From Aerosticca soli (lineage in GTDB: Bacteria > Pseudomonadota > Gammaproteobacteria > Xanthomonadales > Rhodanobacteraceae), in contig NZ_AP018560.1 in NCBI RefSeq assembly GCF_003967035.1, forward strand, positions 2,465,501-2,529,500: DNA of 64,000 bases, read 5' to 3'. Position numbers and translations under genes: made by a program. Shown in pieces: positions 20,035-31,213 of the stretch. Under the pieces are notes generated by a model. The model worked only from the letters and a program-made list of their open reading frames with translations, made no database searches and was not told the origin of the DNA. Position 1 is the stretch's first letter, and each line of letters opens with the position of its first letter.

Positions 20035-21476
20035 GACTGGCTCGTCTTCAGTTGTCCGGCCTGGGCCAGTTCCGCCGCCGTCGCGCCGATGTCGCCGGCG
20101 CCGAGCAGCAGCAGCAGATCGCCGTCGCGCAGCAGCGCCGGCAGGGTGTCCTTGAGTTCGCGCGGATGCTCGATCAGCACCGGGTCGACCTTGCCGCGCG
20201 CACGCACCGCGCGGGCCAGCGCCCGGCCGTCGGCACCCGCGATCGGCGCCTCGCCGGCCGGATAGACCTCGGTCAGCACCAGCACGTCGGCCTCGGCCAG
20301 CACGTTGGCGAAATCGTCCATCAGGTCGCGCGTGCGGCTGTAGCGGTGCGGCTGGAACGCCACCACCAGCCGGCGTTGCGGCCAGCCGCCGCGCGCGGCG
20401 GCGAACACGGCGGCGAGCTCGCGCGGATGGTGGCCGTAGTCGTCCACCAGCAGCACGCTGCCGTGGTCGATCGAAAGTTCGCCGCGACGGTGGAAGCGCC
20501 GTCCCACGCCCTGGAAATTAGCGAGCGCACGGGCGATGGCGACCGGCTCGACGCCGAGCTGCCAGCCGATGGTCGCGGCGGCCAGGGCATTGAGCACGTT
20601 GTGCCGCCCGGGCAGGTTGAGCTCCACCGGCAAACCGCGCTCGCGGCCGGGCAGGCACAGCTCGAAGTGCATGCGGAAGCCGTGCTGCTCGATGCGCTCG
20701 GCGCGCACGTCGGCGTCGGCCGCCTCGATGCCGTAGGTCATCACCCGGCGCGTGGTGTCCCTGGCCAGCGCCGCCGTCTCGGCGTCGTCCACGCACAGCA
20801 CCGCCAGTCCGTAGAACGGCAGCCGGTGCAGGAAGTCGGCAAAGGCTTTCTTCACCTCGGCGAAATCGCCGTGGTAGTTCTCCAGGTGATCGGCGTCGAT
20901 GTTGGTGATCGCGGCGATCACCGGCGACAGCAGCAGGAACGAGCCGTCCGACTCGTCCGCCTCGGCGACCAGATACTGGCCGGTGCCGAGCCGCGCGTTG
21001 GCGCCGGCGGCGTTGAGCTGGCCGCCGATGACGAAGGTGGGGTCGTAGCCGGCCTCGGCCAGCACGCTGGCGACCAGGCTGGTGGTGGTGGTCTTGCCGT
21101 GGGTGCCGGCAATCGCGATGCCGCGGCGGAACCGCATCAGCTCGCCCAGCATCTCGGCGCGCGGGATCACCGGGATGCGCGCGGCGCGGGCGGCGGTGAG
21201 CTCGGGGTTGTCGGCGCGGATCGCGCTGGAGGTCACCACCACGTCGGCATCGGCCACGTGCGCGGCGTCATGGCCGATGCGCACCACGATGCCCAGCCGG
21301 GCCAGCCGCCGCGCCGTGGGCGAATCGGACCGGTCCGAGCCGGACACCGTATAACCCAGGTTGTGCAGCACCTCGGCGATGCCGCTCATGCCCACGCCGC
21401 CGATACCGATGAAATGCACGCGGCGGAAGAGGCTCATCAGGTCTTCGTGCGGCAGCAGCCGCTTGAGCGCGATCAT
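20031..21476 (-). CDS. murC: UDP-N-acetylmuramate--L-alanine ligase
   Basis: A 481-residue Mur ligase that adds the first amino acid, L-Ala, to UDP-MurNAc. The N-terminal [16 protein letters not shown] dinucleotide-like loop binds [20 protein letters not shown] is the ATP P-loop near residue 124, and [13 protein letters not shown] is the family-specific C-terminal motif. The start at 21476 gives an ATGA overlap with murG; an internal ATG at 21437 ([11 protein letters not shown]) would also give a complete enzyme. Confidence 0.97.
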   Translation of the reverse strand: MIALKRLLPHEDLMSLFRRVHFIGIGGVGMSGIAEVLHNLGYTVSGSDRSDSPTARRLARLGIVVRIGHDAAHVADADVVVTSSAIRADNPELTAARAARIPVIPRAEMLGELMRFRRGIAIAGTHGKTTTTSLVASVLAEAGYDPTFVIGGQLNAAGANARLGTGQYLVAEADESDGSFLLLSPVIAAITNIDADHLENYHGDFAEVKKAFADFLHRLPFYGLAVLCVDDAETAALARDTTRRVMTYGIEAADADVRAERIEQHGFRMHFELCLPGRERGLPVELNLPGRHNVLNALAAATIGWQLGVEPVAIARALANFQGVGRRFHRRGELSIDHGSVLLVDDYGHHPRELAAVFAAARGGWPQRRLVVAFQPHRYSRTRDLMDDFANVLAEADVLVLTEVYPAGEAPIAGADGRALARAVRARGKVDPVLIEHPRELKDTLPALLRDGDLLLLLGAGDIGATAAELAQAGQLKTSQS

Positions 21477-22549
21477 GCGGCAGCGACCTCCAGGCAGGCG
21501 CGGGCGATGGTCTGCGCCGCCTCGGGTTTGGCCAGCGTGCGCGCGGCCTCGGCCATGGCGAGCGATCGCGCGCGGTCATGCAGCAGCGCATCGAGGCGCT
21601 GGGCGAGTCGTGAGGGATCCAAATCGCGTTCCTGGATGAGTTCGGCGGCACCGGCGGCGACCAGCGCCTCGGCGTTGCGGGTCTGGTGGTCGTCCACCGC
21701 ATGCGGGAAAGGCACCAGCACGGCGCCGAGGCCTGCGGCGGTGAGTTCGGCCAGGGTGAGCGCGCCGGCGCGGCAGACCGCCAGATCCGCCCAGGCGTAG
21801 GCGCCGGCCATATCCTCGATGAAGGGCACCACGCGGGCCTCGACGCCGGCCTGCGCGTAGGCTTGCCGCGCCTCGTCCACGCCGCGTCGGCCGCACTGGT
21901 GCAGCACGTCCGGCCGGCGTTCGGCCGGCAACCGGGCCAATGCCTGCGGCAGGGCCTGATTGAGCGCCCGCGCGCCCAGGCTGCCGCCCAGCACCAGCAG
22001 CCGCGTCTGGCCGTCGCGGCCGGCCAGACGCGTGGCCGGCGGCGGCAAGGCGGCGATCGCCGCACGCACCGGATTGCCGACCCACTGCGCGCCCGGCAGC
22101 GCATCGGCGAACCCGGCAAGCACGCGCCGGGCAAAGCCGGCGAGCCTGCGATTGGTGAAACCGGCCACGCGGTTCTGCTCGTGCACCACCAGCGGGATGC
22201 CGGAGAGACGCGCGGCGATGCCGCCGGGCCCGGCCACGTAGCCGCCCATCGACAGCACGCTGCGCGGCCTGAGCCTGCGCAGCACGCCGAGCGAGGCGAC
22301 GAGCGCGCGCGCGAGCATCAGCGGCGCGAGCAGCCGCGCCTGCAGCCGTTTGCCGCGCAGTCCGCTCACCGGCACCACGTGCAGCTCGATGCCGTGCGCC
22401 GGCACCACCTGCGTCTCCATGCCGCCGGCCGCGCCGAGCCAGGCCACCGGCACGCCCTGCGCGCGCAGCACCTCGGCCACGGCCAGCCCGGGGAAGATGT
22501 GACCGCCGGTCCCGCCGGCCATGATCAGCACCGGTCGCGCGCCGCTCAT
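21473..22549 (-). CDS. murG: Undecaprenyl-PP-MurNAc-pentapeptide GlcNAc transferase
   Basis: A 358-residue GT-B glycosyltransferase of family 28 that adds GlcNAc to lipid I to make lipid II on the cytoplasmic membrane face. The N-terminal [17 protein letters not shown] and [13 protein letters not shown] motifs and the C-terminal donor site [23 protein letters not shown] with [10 protein letters not shown] are all present. The start at 22549 overlaps the ftsW stop as ATGA. Confidence 0.97.
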   Translation of the reverse strand: MSGARPVLIMAGGTGGHIFPGLAVAEVLRAQGVPVAWLGAAGGMETQVVPAHGIELHVVPVSGLRGKRLQARLLAPLMLARALVASLGVLRRLRPRSVLSMGGYVAGPGGIAARLSGIPLVVHEQNRVAGFTNRRLAGFARRVLAGFADALPGAQWVGNPVRAAIAALPPPATRLAGRDGQTRLLVLGGSLGARALNQALPQALARLPAERRPDVLHQCGRRGVDEARQAYAQAGVEARVVPFIEDMAGAYAWADLAVCRAGALTLAELTAAGLGAVLVPFPHAVDDHQTRNAEALVAAGAAELIQERDLDPSRLAQRLDALLHDRARSLAMAEAARTLAKPEAAQTIARACLEVAAA

Positions 22550-23751
22550 GCCGTCTGCTCCTGCGTGGCGGCGACCGGCTGGCGCACCGCCATGCGTCGC
22601 GCATCGAGCGCGCGGTTGATCTCGAAGGTGGCGCGCAGCAGCACGCCGGCCATGGCGCAGGTGAGCAGCACCGAGGAACCGCCCGAGCTGATCAGCGGCA
22701 GGGTCAGGCCCTTGGTCGGCAGCACGCCGAGATTGACGCCGACCGACACCAGCGCCTGCAGGGCCAGCATCAGCGAGATGCCGCAGGCGACATAGCCGGG
22801 AAACGGCAGGCCGCTTTCGATGCCCTTGAGGCCCATCGCCAGGCCGCGCCACACCGCCAGCGCGAACAGGCCGAGCACCAGCGCGATGCCGGCCAGGCCG
22901 AGCTCCTCGCCGATCACCGCCAGGATGAAGTCGGTGTGCGCCTCGGGCAGGTAGGACAGCTTGAGCACGCTCGAACCCAGGCCTACGCCGGTCCATTCGC
23001 CGCGGCCGATCGCCATCAGCGACTGGGTGAGCTGGAAGCCGTCGTTGAACGGGTCCTTCCACGGATCCAGGAACGAGGTCAGCCGCTTCATGCGGTAGCT
23101 CTGGCTGGTCGCCGCGAACGCCAGCGCGGGCATCAGCGGCAGCCCCATCAGGCACAGGAAGATCGGCCGCGCGCCGCCCAGCCAGACCATCGCGATGGTC
23201 ACGCCGATCACCAGCATCGCCGAACCGAAATCCGGCTGCGCGAGCAGCAGCAGCACCAAGATGCTGGCCACCAGCAGCGGCTTGAAAAGGCCGAGGAAAC
23301 GCCGCTCCACGCTCTCGCGGTGGCGCACCAGGTAACTGGAGAGGTAAATCACCAGGATCAGCTTGACCGCCTCGACCGGCTGGAAGCTGGTGACCAAGAG
23401 GTTGACCCAGCGCCGCGCGCCGTTGATGCGCATGCCAAGGTGCGGCACGAACACCGCCAGCAGCATCGCGATACCGAGCATCAGCAGCACGTGGGCATGT
23501 TTTTCCAGCCGCTTGAGCTCGGTGCGCAGGGCGAGGCCGGCCAGCGCCAGGCCGAGGGCGAGGAACACCAGGTGGCGTTTCAGGTAATAGAACGCACCGA
23601 TGTGCTGGCTGTCGGCGACCGCGATCGAGCTGGAGGCCACCATCACCACGCCCATGCTCGCCAGCGCGACGAGGGCGAGCAGCAGCGGCAGGTCGATCCG
23701 GCCGCGCGGGCCGGTGCGCTTGGTCGCCTGCGAGGTATCGAAACCGAGCAT
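22546..23751 (-). CDS. ftsW: Septal peptidoglycan polymerase FtsW
   Basis: A 401-residue SEDS-family glycosyltransferase with about ten membrane segments that polymerizes lipid II at the septum together with FtsI. Signature regions include [13 protein letters not shown], the large periplasmic loop with [37 protein letters not shown] and the C-terminal [13 protein letters not shown]. The aspartate in AQPDFGSA is the catalytic residue of the family. The ATG at 23751 is 2 bases after the mraY stop; murD, normally here, is absent. Confidence 0.96.
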   Translation of the reverse strand: MLGFDTSQATKRTGPRGRIDLPLLLALVALASMGVVMVASSSIAVADSQHIGAFYYLKRHLVFLALGLALAGLALRTELKRLEKHAHVLLMLGIAMLLAVFVPHLGMRINGARRWVNLLVTSFQPVEAVKLILVIYLSSYLVRHRESVERRFLGLFKPLLVASILVLLLLAQPDFGSAMLVIGVTIAMVWLGGARPIFLCLMGLPLMPALAFAATSQSYRMKRLTSFLDPWKDPFNDGFQLTQSLMAIGRGEWTGVGLGSSVLKLSYLPEAHTDFILAVIGEELGLAGIALVLGLFALAVWRGLAMGLKGIESGLPFPGYVACGISLMLALQALVSVGVNLGVLPTKGLTLPLISSGGSSVLLTCAMAGVLLRATFEINRALDARRMAVRQPVAATQEQTA

Positions 23752-23753
23752 CG

Positions 23754-24854
23754 TCAGCGCACCTTCAACGTCGCCAGGCCGATCAGCACCAGCACCACGC
23801 TGATGATCCAGAAACGCACGATCACCCGCGGCTCGGGCCAGCCCTTCAGCTCGAAGTGATGGTGGATCGGCGCCATGCGGAAGATGCGCTTGCCGGTGAG
23901 TTTGAAGCTGGCCACCTGCAGCATCACCGACACCGTCTCCATCACGAACACGCCGCCCATCACGATCAGCACGATCTCCTGCCGCACGATCACGGCGATG
24001 GTGGCGAGCGCGGCGCCGATCGCCAGCGCGCCGACATCGCCCATGAACACCTGCGCGGGATAGGTGTTGAACCACAGAAAGCCGAGCCCGGCGCCGGCCA
24101 GCGCGCCGCAGATGATGGCCAGCTCGCCGGCGCCGGGGATCGAGGGAATGCCCAGGTATTCGGAAAACACCCGGTTGCCGGCCAGATAGGCGAACACGCC
24201 GAGCGCACCGGCGACCAGCACGCTCGGCATGATCGCCAGGCCGTCCAGGCCATCGGTCAGGTTCACCGCGTTGGAAAAGCCCACGATCATGAAGTAGGCG
24301 ATCACCACGAAAAACGGCCCGAGCGGAATCGCCACCTGCTTGAACAGCGGCACGAACAGCGCGGTCTCCGGCGCGGGCACGGCGCCGGTCGCATGCGGGG
24401 CGCTGACATACAGGAACAGGGCGGCGATGAGGCCGAACACCGACTGCCAGAAATACTTCCAGCGCGAGGCCAGCCCGCGGCTGTCCTTGAGCACCAGCTT
24501 CTTGTAGTCGTCGTAGAAGCCGATCGCGCCGAAGGCGATCAGCACCGCCAGCACCACCCACACGTAGCGGTTGTGCAGGTCGGTCCACAGCAGCGTGCTG
24601 ACGGTGACCGCGAGCAGGATCATCACCCCGCCCATGGTCGGCGTGCCGGCCTTGGCGAGATGACTCTGCGGGCCGTCCTTGCGCACCACCTGGCCGGCCT
24701 TGAGCGCGGCCAGCCCGTCGATCATGCGCGGCCCCAGCACGAGCGACAGCGCGAGCGCGGTGAGCGCGGCCATGATCGTGCGGAAGGTGATGTACTGGAA
24801 AAGATGCAAGGGCGTGACATGTCGCGCCAGCCATTGCGCAAGTTCATACAGCAT
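23754..24854 (-). CDS. mraY: Phospho-MurNAc-pentapeptide transferase MraY
   Basis: A 366-residue, roughly ten-helix integral membrane enzyme that moves phospho-MurNAc-pentapeptide from UDP to undecaprenyl phosphate, forming lipid I. Motifs seen are [23 protein letters not shown] with the catalytic aspartates, [13 protein letters not shown] and the C-terminal [21 protein letters not shown] choose the ATG at 24854 over one at 24863 because GGAGG is 9 bases before the former and directly touching the latter. It overlaps the murF end by 11 bases. Confidence 0.97.
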   Translation of the reverse strand: MLYELAQWLARHVTPLHLFQYITFRTIMAALTALALSLVLGPRMIDGLAALKAGQVVRKDGPQSHLAKAGTPTMGGVMILLAVTVSTLLWTDLHNRYVWVVLAVLIAFGAIGFYDDYKKLVLKDSRGLASRWKYFWQSVFGLIAALFLYVSAPHATGAVPAPETALFVPLFKQVAIPLGPFFVVIAYFMIVGFSNAVNLTDGLDGLAIMPSVLVAGALGVFAYLAGNRVFSEYLGIPSIPGAGELAIICGALAGAGLGFLWFNTYPAQVFMGDVGALAIGAALATIAVIVRQEIVLIVMGGVFVMETVSVMLQVASFKLTGKRIFRMAPIHHHFELKGWPEPRVIVRFWIISVVLVLIGLATLKVR

Positions 24855-26208
24855 CGGTCGCATCCTCCGGTGTGCCGCGCACGAGCGCCTCGACCACGCG
24901 TTCCATCGCCGACGAACGCGACCCCTTGACCAGACAGGTGACGCCCTCGCGCAACCCGCTGCGCAGCGCCGCGATCAGCGCCGGCTGGTCGGCGTAATGG
25001 GCGGCGCCGGCGCCGAAGGCTTTGGCCGCGGCCCGCGCCAGCGGACCGACCGTGAACAGGCGCTCGATCCCGGCCGCCCTCGCACGCGCGCCGATGTCCG
25101 CGTGCAGGGCACGCGCGTCGCGGCCGAGCTCGGCCATGTCGCCCAGCACCAGCCAGCGCTCGCCCGCGGCCAGCGCCAGGGTGTCGATCGCCGCGCCGGT
25201 CGAGCCGGGATTGGCGTTGTAGCTGTCGTCGATCAGCGTCCAGCCGCCCGGCATCGGCACGGCACGCAGCCGGCCGGCCACGGCCGGGGCCTGCGCCAGC
25301 CCTTCGACGATGGTGGCCAGCGGCACGTCGAGTGCCTGCGCGATGCTCGCCGCGGCGAGCGCGTTGGCGACGTTGTGGCGGCCGGGCAGCGGCAGCTCCA
25401 CCTCGGCCTCGCCCTGCGGCGTGCGCAGCACGAACCGCGAGCCGTGCACGCCGAGCGTGCGGATGTCGGCGCCGATCTCGACCGCCTGACCGAGACCGAA
25501 GCGCAGTGTGCGACGCGCCCCGGCCAGGCCGGCAAAATAACCGGCGAAGGCATCGTCGGCGTTGATGATCGCCACGCCGTCGGCAGGCAGCGCCTGGTAC
25601 AGCGCGCCCTTGGTCTGCGCCACGCCCTCGAGGCTGCCCATGCGCTCCAGATGGGCCGGCGCGACGCCATTGACCAGCCCGATCTCGGGCCGCGCGATGG
25701 CGGCGAGATAGGCGATGTCGCCGGGCTTGCCCGCGCCCATCTCCAGCACCGCGTACTCGGCATCCGCCGGCATCGCCAGCAGTGTCAACGGCAGGCCGAT
25801 TTCGTTGTTGTAGTTGCCGGCATTGACGTGGGTGCGGCCGTGCCGGGAGAGGATCGCGGCGGCGAGCGTCTTCACCGTGGTCTTGCCATTGGAGCCGGTG
25901 ATGCCGACCACGCGCGTGGCGCGGCGGGCACGCACCGCGCCGGCGAGCTGCCCGAGCGCACGCACGCCGTCGTCGACCAGCACCTGCGGCAAGGCGACGT
26001 CCACCGGATGCTCGACCAGCGCGCCGGCCGCGCCGCGCGCCAGCGCCTCGGCGAGGAAGGCATGGCCGTCCGCGCGCTCGCCGCGCAGGGCCACGAACAG
26101 CTCGCCGGGGCGCAAGGTGCGGGTGTCGATCGCCACGCCGGCGATCTCGGCGTCGGCACCGAGCAGGCGACCGTGGGTCCAGGCGGCGATATCCGCCAGG
26201 CGCATCAT
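24844..26208 (-). CDS. murF: UDP-MurNAc-tripeptide--D-Ala-D-Ala ligase
   Basis: A 454-residue Mur ligase that finishes the pentapeptide by adding the dipeptide made by Ddl. The P-loop is [19 protein letters not shown] near residue 105, with [20 protein letters not shown] and the substrate-binding [11 protein letters not shown] in the C-terminal half. The start at 26208 gives an ATGA overlap with murE; an adjacent ATG at 26205 is possible. Confidence 0.97.
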   Translation of the reverse strand: MMRLADIAAWTHGRLLGADAEIAGVAIDTRTLRPGELFVALRGERADGHAFLAEALARGAAGALVEHPVDVALPQVLVDDGVRALGQLAGAVRARRATRVVGITGSNGKTTVKTLAAAILSRHGRTHVNAGNYNNEIGLPLTLLAMPADAEYAVLEMGAGKPGDIAYLAAIARPEIGLVNGVAPAHLERMGSLEGVAQTKGALYQALPADGVAIINADDAFAGYFAGLAGARRTLRFGLGQAVEIGADIRTLGVHGSRFVLRTPQGEAEVELPLPGRHNVANALAAASIAQALDVPLATIVEGLAQAPAVAGRLRAVPMPGGWTLIDDSYNANPGSTGAAIDTLALAAGERWLVLGDMAELGRDARALHADIGARARAAGIERLFTVGPLARAAAKAFGAGAAHYADQPALIAALRSGLREGVTCLVKGSRSSAMERVVEALVRGTPEDATDAV

Positions 26209-27674
26209 GCGTGCGTCTCCAGCCAGGCGCGTGCCACCGCGCGGTCGTCGAACGGATGCTTGCCGCGGGCGTCCTCCTGGTAGGTCTCGTGCCCCTTGCC
26301 GGCGATCAGCACCACGTCTTCCGGCCCGGCCATGGCCAGCACATGACCGATCGCCGCCGCGCGATCGCGCAGCACCGTGGCGGGCGCGCTCATGCCGGCG
26401 AGGATCTGCGCGACGATGGCATCGCCGTCCTCGCCGCGGGGATTGTCGTCGGTGACGATCGCCACGTCGGCCAGGCGCTCGGCGATCGCGCCCATCTGCG
26501 GACGCTTGCCGGCGTCGCGCTCGCCGCCGCAGCCGAACACGCAGATCAGTCGTCCCGCGCAGTGCGCACGCAGCGCGGTGAGCGCCTGTTCGAGCGCATC
26601 GGGCGTGTGCGCGTAGTCGACCACCACCAGCGGCCGGCCGGCCTCGCCGCCGAGACGGTTCATGCGCCCGGCGATCGGTTGCAGGTCCGAAAGTGCCGCG
26701 ACCAGATCGGCGAAGGCGACGCCCTGGTCACCGAGCACCGCAGCCACCGCCAGCAGGTTGGCGACGTTGAAACGACCGAGCAGCGGGCTCTGCACCCGCG
26801 CCGTGCCCCACGGCGTGCGCAGGGTGAAGGCCAGCCCGGCGGCGGTGGTGACGACGTCGCGCGCGGCAAGCTCCGCCGTCTCCTCGCCCGCGGCGCTGTA
26901 GCGCAGGAGGCGCACGTCCGCCGCCAGGGTCGCGGCGAGATCGCGGCCAAAGGCATCGTCGATGTTGATCACCGCCGTGCGCAGGCCCGGCCAGGCGAAC
27001 AGCCTGGCCTTGGCCGCGCCGTAGGCTGCCATGCTGCCGTGGTAGTCCAGATGATCGCGGGTGAGGTTGGTGAATGCCGCGGTCTCGAACGCCACCGCGC
27101 CCACGCGGCCCTGTTCGAGCGCATGCGAGGACACCTCCATCGCCACGTGGCTCGCGCCCTGCGCGCGGAAATCGGCAAGCAGACGCTGCACTTGGATCGC
27201 ATCGGGCGTGGTGCGCTCGCCCTCGCGCAGCGCGCCGTGCAGGCCGGCGCCCAGCGTGCCGATGGTGGCGGCGCGCCGGCCGCAGCGTTCCAGCGCCTGC
27301 GCCAGCAATTGCACGATGGAGGTCTTGCCGTTGGTGCCGGTGACGCCGATCACGTGCAGCGAGGCCGACGGCCGGCCGTAGAAGCGCGCGGCAAGCTCAC
27401 CGAGCCGGGCGTGCAGATCGTCGATCCACAACAGTGGCACGTCGATCCCGGCCACCGCCCGCGCCGGCGCCTCGGCCAGCACCACGCGCGCGCCGCGGCG
27501 CACCGCCTCGGCAGCGAAGTCCACGCCATGCGCCTGCGTGCCGCGCAGGGCGATGAAGGCCTCGCCTTCGCGCACCTGCCGCGAATCGAGCGCGAGACCC
27601 GCGACGGCCACCGCGCCGAAGCCGGCCGGATCGGCGATGCCATCGAGCAGGCAAGCCAGTTCACGCGCGGTCAT
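26205..27674 (-). CDS. murE: UDP-MurNAc-dipeptide--meso-diaminopimelate ligase
   Basis: A 489-residue Mur ligase adding the third residue of the stem peptide. The P-loop GVTGTNGKTSIVQLLAQAL lies near residue 107; the TTPDAIQVQ and FTNLTRDHLDYHG motifs follow. The C-terminal DDNPRGEDGDAI contains the DNPR tetrapeptide that marks meso-diaminopimelate specificity, as opposed to lysine. The ATG at 27674 overlaps the ftsI stop as ATGA. Confidence 0.97.
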   Translation of the reverse strand: MTARELACLLDGIADPAGFGAVAVAGLALDSRQVREGEAFIALRGTQAHGVDFAAEAVRRGARVVLAEAPARAVAGIDVPLLWIDDLHARLGELAARFYGRPSASLHVIGVTGTNGKTSIVQLLAQALERCGRRAATIGTLGAGLHGALREGERTTPDAIQVQRLLADFRAQGASHVAMEVSSHALEQGRVGAVAFETAAFTNLTRDHLDYHGSMAAYGAAKARLFAWPGLRTAVINIDDAFGRDLAATLAADVRLLRYSAAGEETAELAARDVVTTAAGLAFTLRTPWGTARVQSPLLGRFNVANLLAVAAVLGDQGVAFADLVAALSDLQPIAGRMNRLGGEAGRPLVVVDYAHTPDALEQALTALRAHCAGRLICVFGCGGERDAGKRPQMGAIAERLADVAIVTDDNPRGEDGDAIVAQILAGMSAPATVLRDRAAAIGHVLAMAGPEDVVLIAGKGHETYQEDARGKHPFDDRAVARAWLETHA

Positions 27675-29485
27675 GGATTGGGATCCTCGACCGGCTCGTT
27701 GTCGATCGACACGTCGTCCCTGGGCTTGGCGCCGACCAGCCCGCCCTGACCCTGCAACGGGCCGCCGGCATACCAGCGGCCGATGTTGTCCGGCGGCACG
27801 TCGAGCAGCCGCAGGGCGCCTTCCATCACCTTGGCGAACACCGGCCCCGAGACCATGCCGCCGTAGTAGCTGCGCTTTTTCGGGTCGTCGATGATGACGA
27901 TGCCGACCAGGCGCGGCGCGCTGGCCGGCACGATGCCGGCGAAGGCGGCGGTGTAGTTGTTCTTCGCATAGCCGCCCGCGGCCGCCTTGTGCGCGGTGCC
28001 GGTCTTGCCGGCGACGATGTAGTTGGCCACCTGCGCGCCGGTGGCGGTGCCGCCCGGCGCGGTGACGGTCTCCATCATCTTGAGCACCTGCGCGGCGATC
28101 TCCGGCGCGACGATGGCGCGGGACTCGTTGAGCGCGCCCTTGACGAAGGTGGGCGGATGCATCACGCCGCCATCGGCGAGCGTGGCGTAGGCGTTGGCCA
28201 GTTGCAGCGGCGTCACGTTGAGGCCGTAGCCATAGCCCATGATGGCCTTTTCCAGCGGCCGCCAATCGCGCCCGACCTTGAGATAGCCGGACGCCTCGCC
28301 GGGAAAGCCGCTGCCGGTGCTGTTGCCGAATCCGAAAGCGCGATAGGTGTCGTACATCAGCGGCGTGTCGAGCTGCATGGCGATGTGCGCCGCGCCGACG
28401 TTGCTGGACTTGGTGATCACCCCGGTGGGCGTCAGCACGCCCCAGTTGTGGGTGTCGTGGATGTCGTGGCCCTGGAAGAACCAATGGCCGCCGCCGGTGT
28501 CGATCAGCGGACCGTTCGGCGTGAACTTGCCGCTGGACAGCGCCGCGGTCATCAGCACCGGCTTGATCGTCGAGCCCGGCTCCAGCACGTCGGTCATCGC
28601 GCGGTTGCGCCGCTGTGCCGGCGTGCTGGCGCGCACCGCGTTGGGGTTGTAGGTGGGCAGGTTGACCATCGCCAGCACCTCGCCGGTGCGGGCGTCCAGG
28701 ATCACCATCGAACCGGATTCGGCCTGGAACTCCTCCAGCGCGTTCTTGAGTTCGTGGTAGGCGAGAAACTGGATGCGCCGGTCGAGGCTCAAGGTGAGGT
28801 TCTTGCCGGGCTTGGGCTCACGCACCAGCTCGACGTCCTCGACCACGTGGCCCATGCGGTCACGGATCACCCGCTTGACCCCGGGCTTGCCGGCCAGCCA
28901 GTCGTCGAAGGCCAGCTCCAGACCCTCTTGGCCGTGATCGTCGACGTTGGTGAAGCCGAGCACGTGCGCGGTCACCTCGCCGGAAGGGTAATAGCGCTTG
29001 TATTCGCGCTGGCCGTTGATGCCGGGGATGCCCAGATCGAGCACCGCCTGCGCCATTTCCGGCGGCAGCTGCCGACGCAGATAGACGAATTCGCGGTCGG
29101 CGCGCTGGGCGAGGCGCTCCTTGAGTTCCCCGGCATCCAGACCCAGCGCCTGGGCGAGCTCGGGAATGCGCTCGGCGTTCTCCAGCACCTCCGGCGGGTT
29201 GGCCCAGATCGACACCACCGGCGTGGACACCGCCAGCGGCTCGCCGTTGCGGTCGAAGATGGTGCCGCGGGATACCGCGATCGGCATCTCGCGCAGGAAG
29301 CGCGCGTCGCCCTGTTCCTGATAGAACTCCTTGCGCACCACCTGCAGGTCGAACGCGCGCGCCAGCAAGGCCAGCGCCACCAGGCCGAGCACGCCCGCCA
29401 CCAGCAGCAGTCGCCGGCGCGGCCGCGGACCGGAGCCGCGGCGGGTGGATCGATGCAGGGCCAGTGGATGCGGACGCAAGGTCAT
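27671..29485 (-). CDS. ftsI: Septal peptidoglycan transpeptidase FtsI (PBP3)
   Basis: A 604-residue class B penicillin-binding protein that crosslinks septal peptidoglycan and pairs with FtsW. One membrane segment is at about residues 26-45 after a basic N-terminus. The penicillin-binding motifs are Ser305-Thr-Ile-Lys308 (SxxK, active site), Ser360-Ser-Asn362 and Lys494-Thr-Gly-Thr497. The N-terminal pedestal contains SRGTIFDRNGEPLAVSTPV. Overlaps of 4 bases join it to ftsL and murE. The C-terminal 30 residues are an acidic, Gly/Pro-rich tail beyond the domain. Confidence 0.97.
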   Translation of the reverse strand: MTLRPHPLALHRSTRRGSGPRPRRRLLLVAGVLGLVALALLARAFDLQVVRKEFYQEQGDARFLREMPIAVSRGTIFDRNGEPLAVSTPVVSIWANPPEVLENAERIPELAQALGLDAGELKERLAQRADREFVYLRRQLPPEMAQAVLDLGIPGINGQREYKRYYPSGEVTAHVLGFTNVDDHGQEGLELAFDDWLAGKPGVKRVIRDRMGHVVEDVELVREPKPGKNLTLSLDRRIQFLAYHELKNALEEFQAESGSMVILDARTGEVLAMVNLPTYNPNAVRASTPAQRRNRAMTDVLEPGSTIKPVLMTAALSSGKFTPNGPLIDTGGGHWFFQGHDIHDTHNWGVLTPTGVITKSSNVGAAHIAMQLDTPLMYDTYRAFGFGNSTGSGFPGEASGYLKVGRDWRPLEKAIMGYGYGLNVTPLQLANAYATLADGGVMHPPTFVKGALNESRAIVAPEIAAQVLKMMETVTAPGGTATGAQVANYIVAGKTGTAHKAAAGGYAKNNYTAAFAGIVPASAPRLVGIVIIDDPKKRSYYGGMVSGPVFAKVMEGALRLLDVPPDNIGRWYAGGPLQGQGGLVGAKPRDDVSIDNEPVEDPNP

Positions 29486-29754
29486 CGGTGCACCAGCACG
29501 ACGTCCTGCGGACGCGGCATGAGCATGCCGAGCTTGCCGCGCGCCTCCTCGTCGATCCGCCGCGGCTCGGCCCAGGTCGCCTGTTCGAGTTCCAGCCGGC
29601 CGAATTCGATGTTGAGCTCGTCGCGCTGGTTCTGCAGCGTGGTCAGGGTGATGAACAGCGCACGGCTCTCGTGGCGCGTCCAGACCACGGCGAGCGCGCT
29701 GCCGAGCACGGCCGCGAGCAGCGCGACCAGGGCCAGCGTGCCCAGCGCCCTCAT
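29482..29754 (-). CDS. ftsL: Cell division protein FtsL
   Basis: A 90-residue bitopic divisome protein forming a coiled coil with FtsB to activate FtsWI. It has a membrane helix at about residues 5-25 ([20 protein letters not shown]) and a heptad-rich periplasmic stretch ([20 protein letters not shown]) followed by [18 protein letters not shown]. It is assigned by size, topology and its place between rsmH and ftsI. The ATG overlaps the rsmH stop as ATGA. Confidence 0.93.
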   Translation of the reverse strand: MRALGTLALVALLAAVLGSALAVVWTRHESRALFITLTTLQNQRDELNIEFGRLELEQATWAEPRRIDEEARGKLGMLMPRPQDVVLVHR

Positions 29755-30674
29755 GCGAGTTTCTCCGCCACGCGCAACACCGCCGAGCGGGCGCGCGGGT
29801 TGCGCGCGAGTTCGGCTTCCGAAGGAAAGCGCGCCTTGCCCACCGCCTGCAGGCGGGCGGCGCCGGCCACGGGCGGCGGACCGCGCCGACTGCCCTGCAC
29901 CCGCCCCTCGTGGCCACGGATGAAGCGCTTGACCGCGCGATCCTCCAGCGAGTGGAAGCTGATCACCGCCAGGCGGCCGCCGGGCCTGAGCAGGCCCAGC
30001 GCGGCGTCGAGCCCGCGTTCGAGCGAGGCAAGCTCGCCGTTCACCGCGATGCGCAGCGCCTGGAAACTGCGCGTGGCCGGATGCTTGCCCGGCTCGCGCC
30101 GGCCGATCACGCGCTCGATCAGCGCGGCGAGCTCGCCGGTACGGGCGACCGGCCGCTCGGCCCGCTGCGCGACGATGGCACGGGCGATCCTGCGGCTGAA
30201 GCGTTCCTCGCCGAAGGTCCACAGCACCTCGGCGATGGCCTCTTCCGAGGCCCGGGCGAGGAATTGGGTCGCGCTCTCGCCACGGGTGGGATCCATGCGC
30301 ATGTCCAGCGGCGCGTCGGCCATGAAGCTGAAACCGCGCGCGGCCTCGTCCAGCTGCGGCGAGGAGACGCCCAGGTCGAGCAGGATGCCGTCCAGCCCGC
30401 CGGCGGTTTCGTCCCACGCGGCCATGTCGGCGAAATCGGCGTGACGGATCGCCACCCGTGGATCGGCACCGAATGCCGCCTGCGCGGCGGCGACCGCCTG
30501 CGGATCGCGGTCCATCAGCAGCAACCGGCCTTGCGGTCCCAGGCGCGCGAGCACGGCGCGGGCGTGACCGCCGCGTCCAAAGGTGCCGTCGAGATATCGA
30601 CCGTCAGCCCGCACCGCGAGCCCCTCCACCGCCTCGTCCAGCATCACCGGGATGTGCCGCCCGTACTCGGCCAT
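29751..30674 (-). CDS. rsmH: 16S rRNA (cytosine1402-N4)-methyltransferase
   Basis: A 307-residue SAM-dependent methyltransferase (MraW) that modifies C1402 in the ribosomal P site. [35 protein letters not shown] (SAM loop), [20 protein letters not shown] and the C-terminal [15 protein letters not shown] are conserved. I chose the ATG at 30674 because known RsmH proteins begin a few residues before HIPVML; a GTG at 30713 would extend the N-terminus by 13 residues. Confidence 0.96.
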   Translation of the reverse strand: MAEYGRHIPVMLDEAVEGLAVRADGRYLDGTFGRGGHARAVLARLGPQGRLLLMDRDPQAVAAAQAAFGADPRVAIRHADFADMAAWDETAGGLDGILLDLGVSSPQLDEAARGFSFMADAPLDMRMDPTRGESATQFLARASEEAIAEVLWTFGEERFSRRIARAIVAQRAERPVARTGELAALIERVIGRREPGKHPATRSFQALRIAVNGELASLERGLDAALGLLRPGGRLAVISFHSLEDRAVKRFIRGHEGRVQGSRRGPPPVAGAARLQAVGKARFPSEAELARNPRARSAVLRVAEKLA

Positions 30675-30719
30675 TGCCGCACCCCGCTCCCGTCCCAAGT
30701 CAATCAACTGCACGAACCT

Positions 30720-31166
30720 TCAAAGACGCAGCTGCGCCATGTCCTCGGTGATCTCGTCCTCGCCGATGGTCTGGCGGATCTTGGCCAGATGCGCCTGCTC
30801 GCTCCACAACTCGAACTTGTTGCCCATGCCCAGCAGCACCGCCTTTTTCTCGATGCCGGTGGTGGCGCGCTGGCTGGCCGGCAACAGCAGCCGCGCGGCG
30901 CTGTCGGGCTCCACCACCGCCGCCGCGCCGACCAGCTTCATCTGCAGGTCGCGATGGGCGGCCTTGACCTTGGGCAGGGCATTGACCTGGTCGCGCACCT
31001 GCTCCCACTCGGCATACGGAAACAGCCACAGACAGCCCGCCTCGAACGGGTTGTAGGTGATCACCAGGCGATTGGCGCAGGCGCCGGCGACGAGCTCCCG
31101 GTAAGCCGTGGGAATGGCGAGCCGGCCCTTGTCATCGATGGTGATGGCGGTCTCGCCCTGGAACAC
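30720..31166 (-). CDS. mraZ: MraZ, transcriptional regulator of the dcw cluster
   Basis: A 148-residue protein with two AbrB-like DNA-binding halves ([18 protein letters not shown] and [20 protein letters not shown]), which assembles into rings and represses its own promoter in other proteobacteria. The GTG at 31166 is chosen because GGGAG lies 10 bases upstream and because family members begin at this FQGETAI; the longer open frame would run through the operator. Its predicted binding repeats and promoter are directly upstream (31180-31240). Confidence 0.95.
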   Translation of the reverse strand: MFQGETAITIDDKGRLAIPTAYRELVAGACANRLVITYNPFEAGCLWLFPYAEWEQVRDQVNALPKVKAAHRDLQMKLVGAAAVVEPDSAARLLLPASQRATTGIEKKAVLLGMGNKFELWSEQAHLAKIRQTIGEDEITEDMAQLRL

Positions 31167-31179
31167 GGCCGATGCGCTC

Positions 31180-31213
31180 CCACTAAATTCCACGATTTCA
31201 CACTGAAAGCCAC
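31180..31213 (-). promoter_or_regulatory. Probable MraZ operator: four GTGG-type boxes, 10-bp period
   Basis: On the minus strand GTGG occurs at 31213-31210, GTGT at 31203-31200, GTGG at 31193-31190 and GTGG at 31183-31180, each separated by exactly 6 bases. MraZ in other bacteria binds GTGG/TGGG-type direct repeats with 10-bp spacing ahead of mraZ. The array begins inside the -10 element and continues to 14 bases before the start codon, which fits repression of the dcw promoter. Confidence 0.8.
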
